Origin: Streptomyces sp. NBC_00236
GTDB taxonomy: Bacteria > Actinomycetota > Actinomycetes > Streptomycetales > Streptomycetaceae
Direction: 5' to 3'
DNA length: 64,000 nucleotides
Assembly: GCF_036195045.1 (NCBI RefSeq)
Contig: NZ_CP108100.1
Coordinates: forward strand, 3,162,001-3,226,000
Made by a program: the position numbers and the translations under genes. Positions 62,341 to 64,000 of this stretch are shown piece by piece. How positions within the stretch are numbered: position 1 is the stretch's first letter; each line of letters opens with the position of its first letter. The notes below the pieces were generated by a model. That model was not told where the DNA came from and ran no database searches. It saw only the letters and a program-made list of their open reading frames with translations.

Positions 62341-62936
62341 TGATCCCTGCTGCTTCCAGCGGCAACGACCGGATCGCCCGGATCGAGCGGCTGCGCGTCA
62401 GCCGCGCCAAGGACAGCGAAGAGAAGACAAAACGTGCACTCGACTCCGTTGATGCCCTTCTCCGCTCAGGGCGACGGATCACCGTCGCCCAAGTGGCACG
62501 GGAGGCCTCGGTGTCCACGTGGTTCGTCTACAACCAGCCCCAGGTGCACCAGGCTGTTCAGGACGGCATCTCCGCCCAGCGAACGCGAGGTCGTCAGAAC
62601 TCCCCCGCTCCGGAAGCGTCCCAGGTGTCTCCGGCAGGGTTGCGGACGGATCTCGCACTGGCCCGCGAAGAGATCAAGGACCTCAAGAAGGAGCGCGATC
62701 GGCTCCGTAACCGGGTCAGGCTCTCCCTCGGCGCCGAGTTGGAGGGCGTGAACCAGCACAAGCTGATCGAGCGGGTGCAGGAGATCGAGCAGCGGAATAC
62801 CGCCCTGGAGCAAGCGCTGTCCGAGGCAAGGAACCGGATCGCCGCCCTGGAGAACCAGCTGCGTGAAGCGGAGGACGACCTCACCGCCGCACGGGCCGGT
62901 CTGCGCCGTGCCATGCGGGCTGTTCCGTCTCCGTAG
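62337..62936 (+). CDS. TnpC-like accessory protein (DUF6262 type)
   Basis: A 199-residue protein. The N-terminal half resembles a small DNA-binding domain (TKRALDSVDALLRSGRRITVAQVAREASVSTWFVYNQPQVHQAV), similar to TetR-like helices, and the C-terminal half is a long coiled coil (LALAREEIKDLKKERDRLRNRVRLSLGAELEGVNQHKLIERVQEIEQRNTALEQAL). TnpC of Tn554 stimulates and orients transposition. ATG 62337 overlaps the preceding stop as ATGA. Confidence 0.85.
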   Translation: MMIPAASSGNDRIARIERLRVSRAKDSEEKTKRALDSVDALLRSGRRITVAQVAREASVSTWFVYNQPQVHQAVQDGISAQRTRGRQNSPAPEASQVSPAGLRTDLALAREEIKDLKKERDRLRNRVRLSLGAELEGVNQHKLIERVQEIEQRNTALEQALSEARNRIAALENQLREAEDDLTAARAGLRRAMRAVPSP

Positions 62937-63006
62937 CTCGCGTTCCACCATCGCCTGCGGCTGCTCAGCTTGAGTGTTGTCTGCCAGGCAGCCGCGAGAG
63001 GCGGAC

Positions 63007-64000
63007 TCAGAACGGGGGGTCGTTGAAGAGCGAGCCGGTCCAGACAGGTGAGACCGGTTCGGAATCGCGCTGCTGAAGGAGCAGGACAGCGTCGTTGACG
63101 CGCCCGAGGTCGATGAGGTGGCCGGCAAGTTCGCGGCTGTTCGCGGGGGCGTGCTGTGCGAGAACGGCAACAGCCTCCTCGGTGCGTCCGGCGTCGGCGA
63201 GCAGTTCAGCGATGTGCGGCGCCGCATACGAGGTGGCGCCCTCGGGGTGGGAGCGGGCCCGAGCGACCGCTGCGTCGACGCCGTCACGGGCGGCGATCAG
63301 CGGCAACCGTATCCAGTACAGGTCCCACTCCTCCTCGCCCCCGCGGGCGGAGGCGAGGGCGTCGAGGTGCGCCAGGCCGTCCTCGGGGCGCCCCTGTGCG
63401 AGACATAGGTTGGACCACGTATGCAGGATCCAGTCGTCCCCGTTGTGGGCCTCGGCCAGGTCTCGCATCACATCGACCGCTTCGCCCCCTCGGCCATGCC
63501 GTGCCAGGAGCTCCGCCAGTCGCTCCGTGCCGTGGCACCGGAAGTCCTGCGAGTCGTCCGGCCTGCGGTACACGGCGATCGCGCCTTCCACGTCACCGCG
63601 CTCCTCCAGTGCTTCAGCCAGACGCTGTGCGGCGTGACCGAGGTGATCGGTCACCGCGTACGCGCGCAGTTCCTCGATCCGACCGTGTCTCGCCAGCAGG
63701 TCGGCCAGCCGATCCCGGTTGTCGACCGAGGCGATGGACCGGGTGCGCAGCAGGGCGATCGCTTCGTCGACGCGGCCCTGGCGTTCACGGATCGTGGCTA
63801 GCAGCTCGATCGCGTCGTCGGGGTCGAGACCGCGGCAGCACCATGGACTGTCACAGCGGTGGCGGTCCGGTATGCGGGCGGCCAGCAGCGCGGCGACGTC
63901 ATCGTCCCGGCCTGCTCCCTCGGCGATGTCGACCAGAGCGGTGGCAAGAAGCCGGTCCTCAATTCCCGCACTCAGCCGAGTAACTGCCTCGTCCGTACGG
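63007..64000 (-). CDS. TPR-repeat protein (cut by right edge)
   Basis: The reading frame is open from the stop at 63007 to the window end, giving about 330 residues without a start. It is built of TPR-like helix pairs, each with a pattern like LAELLARHGRGGEAVDVMRDLAEAHNGDDW and IAELLADAGRTEEAVAVLAQHA. A Cys/His cluster RHRCDSPWCCRGLDPDDAIELL lies in the N-terminal visible part and may bind metal. A GTG at 63654 is an internal candidate start but the repeats continue upstream of it. It could be cargo of the Tn554-like element. Function unknown. Confidence 0.75.
   Translation of the reverse strand, partial: RTDEAVTRLSAGIEDRLLATALVDIAEGAGRDDDVAALLAARIPDRHRCDSPWCCRGLDPDDAIELLATIRERQGRVDEAIALLRTRSIASVDNRDRLADLLARHGRIEELRAYAVTDHLGHAAQRLAEALEERGDVEGAIAVYRRPDDSQDFRCHGTERLAELLARHGRGGEAVDVMRDLAEAHNGDDWILHTWSNLCLAQGRPEDGLAHLDALASARGGEEEWDLYWIRLPLIAARDGVDAAVARARSHPEGATSYAAPHIAELLADAGRTEEAVAVLAQHAPANSRELAGHLIDLGRVNDAVLLLQQRDSEPVSPVWTGSLFNDPPF

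Larger units (their letters stand above)
58899..62936 (+). mobile_element. Tn554-like element (left end and transposition genes)
   Basis: The left end is placed at about 58899, where the nuclease gene is interrupted. Three coupled plus-strand genes follow: a tyrosine recombinase of 381 residues, a second of 734 residues and a small coiled-coil protein, the tnpA-tnpB-tnpC order of Tn554-type elements. The right end is not found in the window; the end given here is only the last transposition gene, and the TPR gene may be cargo. Confidence 0.75.

Overview
The window looks like core chromosome of a Streptomyces. Base composition is very GC-rich, GTG and TTG starts are common, many promoters look leaderless, and it carries the leucyl tRNA with a UAA anticodon that matches bldA, the developmental switch of Streptomyces. 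Other hallmarks of the genus are the hut block with a formiminoglutamate deiminase, two Rpf-LysM muralytic enzymes (one behind a c-di-AMP-type riboswitch), a Rex-type operator in front of an NADH dehydrogenase, and the DUF501-DivIC-enolase block.

Layout. 1-4903 (minus): histidine utilisation operon hutU - M20 amidohydrolase - hutF - hutI, the last cut by the left edge. 5125-7278 (plus): four-gene cluster of three roadblock-like proteins and one DUF4388-like protein; two of the genes contain TTA codons. 7304-11599: small membrane proteins, an RpiR regulator, an SDR enzyme divergent from an MmyB-type XRE regulator, and a large inverted pair of hairpin elements at 7966-8307. 11866-17205: cystathionine beta-synthase, a membrane-tethered SGNH esterase, a thiolase, then an interlocked inverted-repeat structure in front of an acidic envelope protein. 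17315-21157: small hypothetical protein, Bax inhibitor-1 homologue, DinB-like protein, an aldo-keto reductase/MerR pair with a MerR-type promoter, DUF4259. 21250-24797 (minus): membrane proteins, a lipoprotein, a 525-residue pilin-like surface protein, and a superinfection-immunity-like membrane protein with a TTA codon. 24951-25036: bldA.

25285-34697: beta-mannosidase with a complete Opp-type ABC importer and a divergent LacI regulator, probably an oligosaccharide uptake and cleavage locus. 34918-38320: MacB/FtsX-type ABC exporter. 38391-42821: cyclopropane-fatty-acid-synthase-like methyltransferase, NDH-2, Ppx/GppA. 42937-47868: DUF501, DivIC, enolase, and two Rpf enzymes. 47974-49630: an intact P450 and an inverted C-terminal fragment of a close relative. 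49650-52829: MazG, SurA-like lipoprotein, GtrA/GtrB-type pair. 52930-58384: Ser/Thr kinase, proline-rich membrane protein, HTH-N6-methylase with a divergent catalytic motif, and a DUF4190/DUF4352-type membrane protein.

58899 onward: a Tn554-like mobile element (two tyrosine recombinases plus a TnpC-like protein) has split an HNH nuclease gene, whose 3' part remains at 58476-58898. The right end of the element is not identified. A TPR protein runs off the right edge.

A cross-cutting theme is bldA control. TTA codons occur in two roadblock-cluster genes, the superinfection-immunity-like gene, the first recombinase, and possibly the LacI regulator, all in the same 64 kb as the tRNA that reads them.
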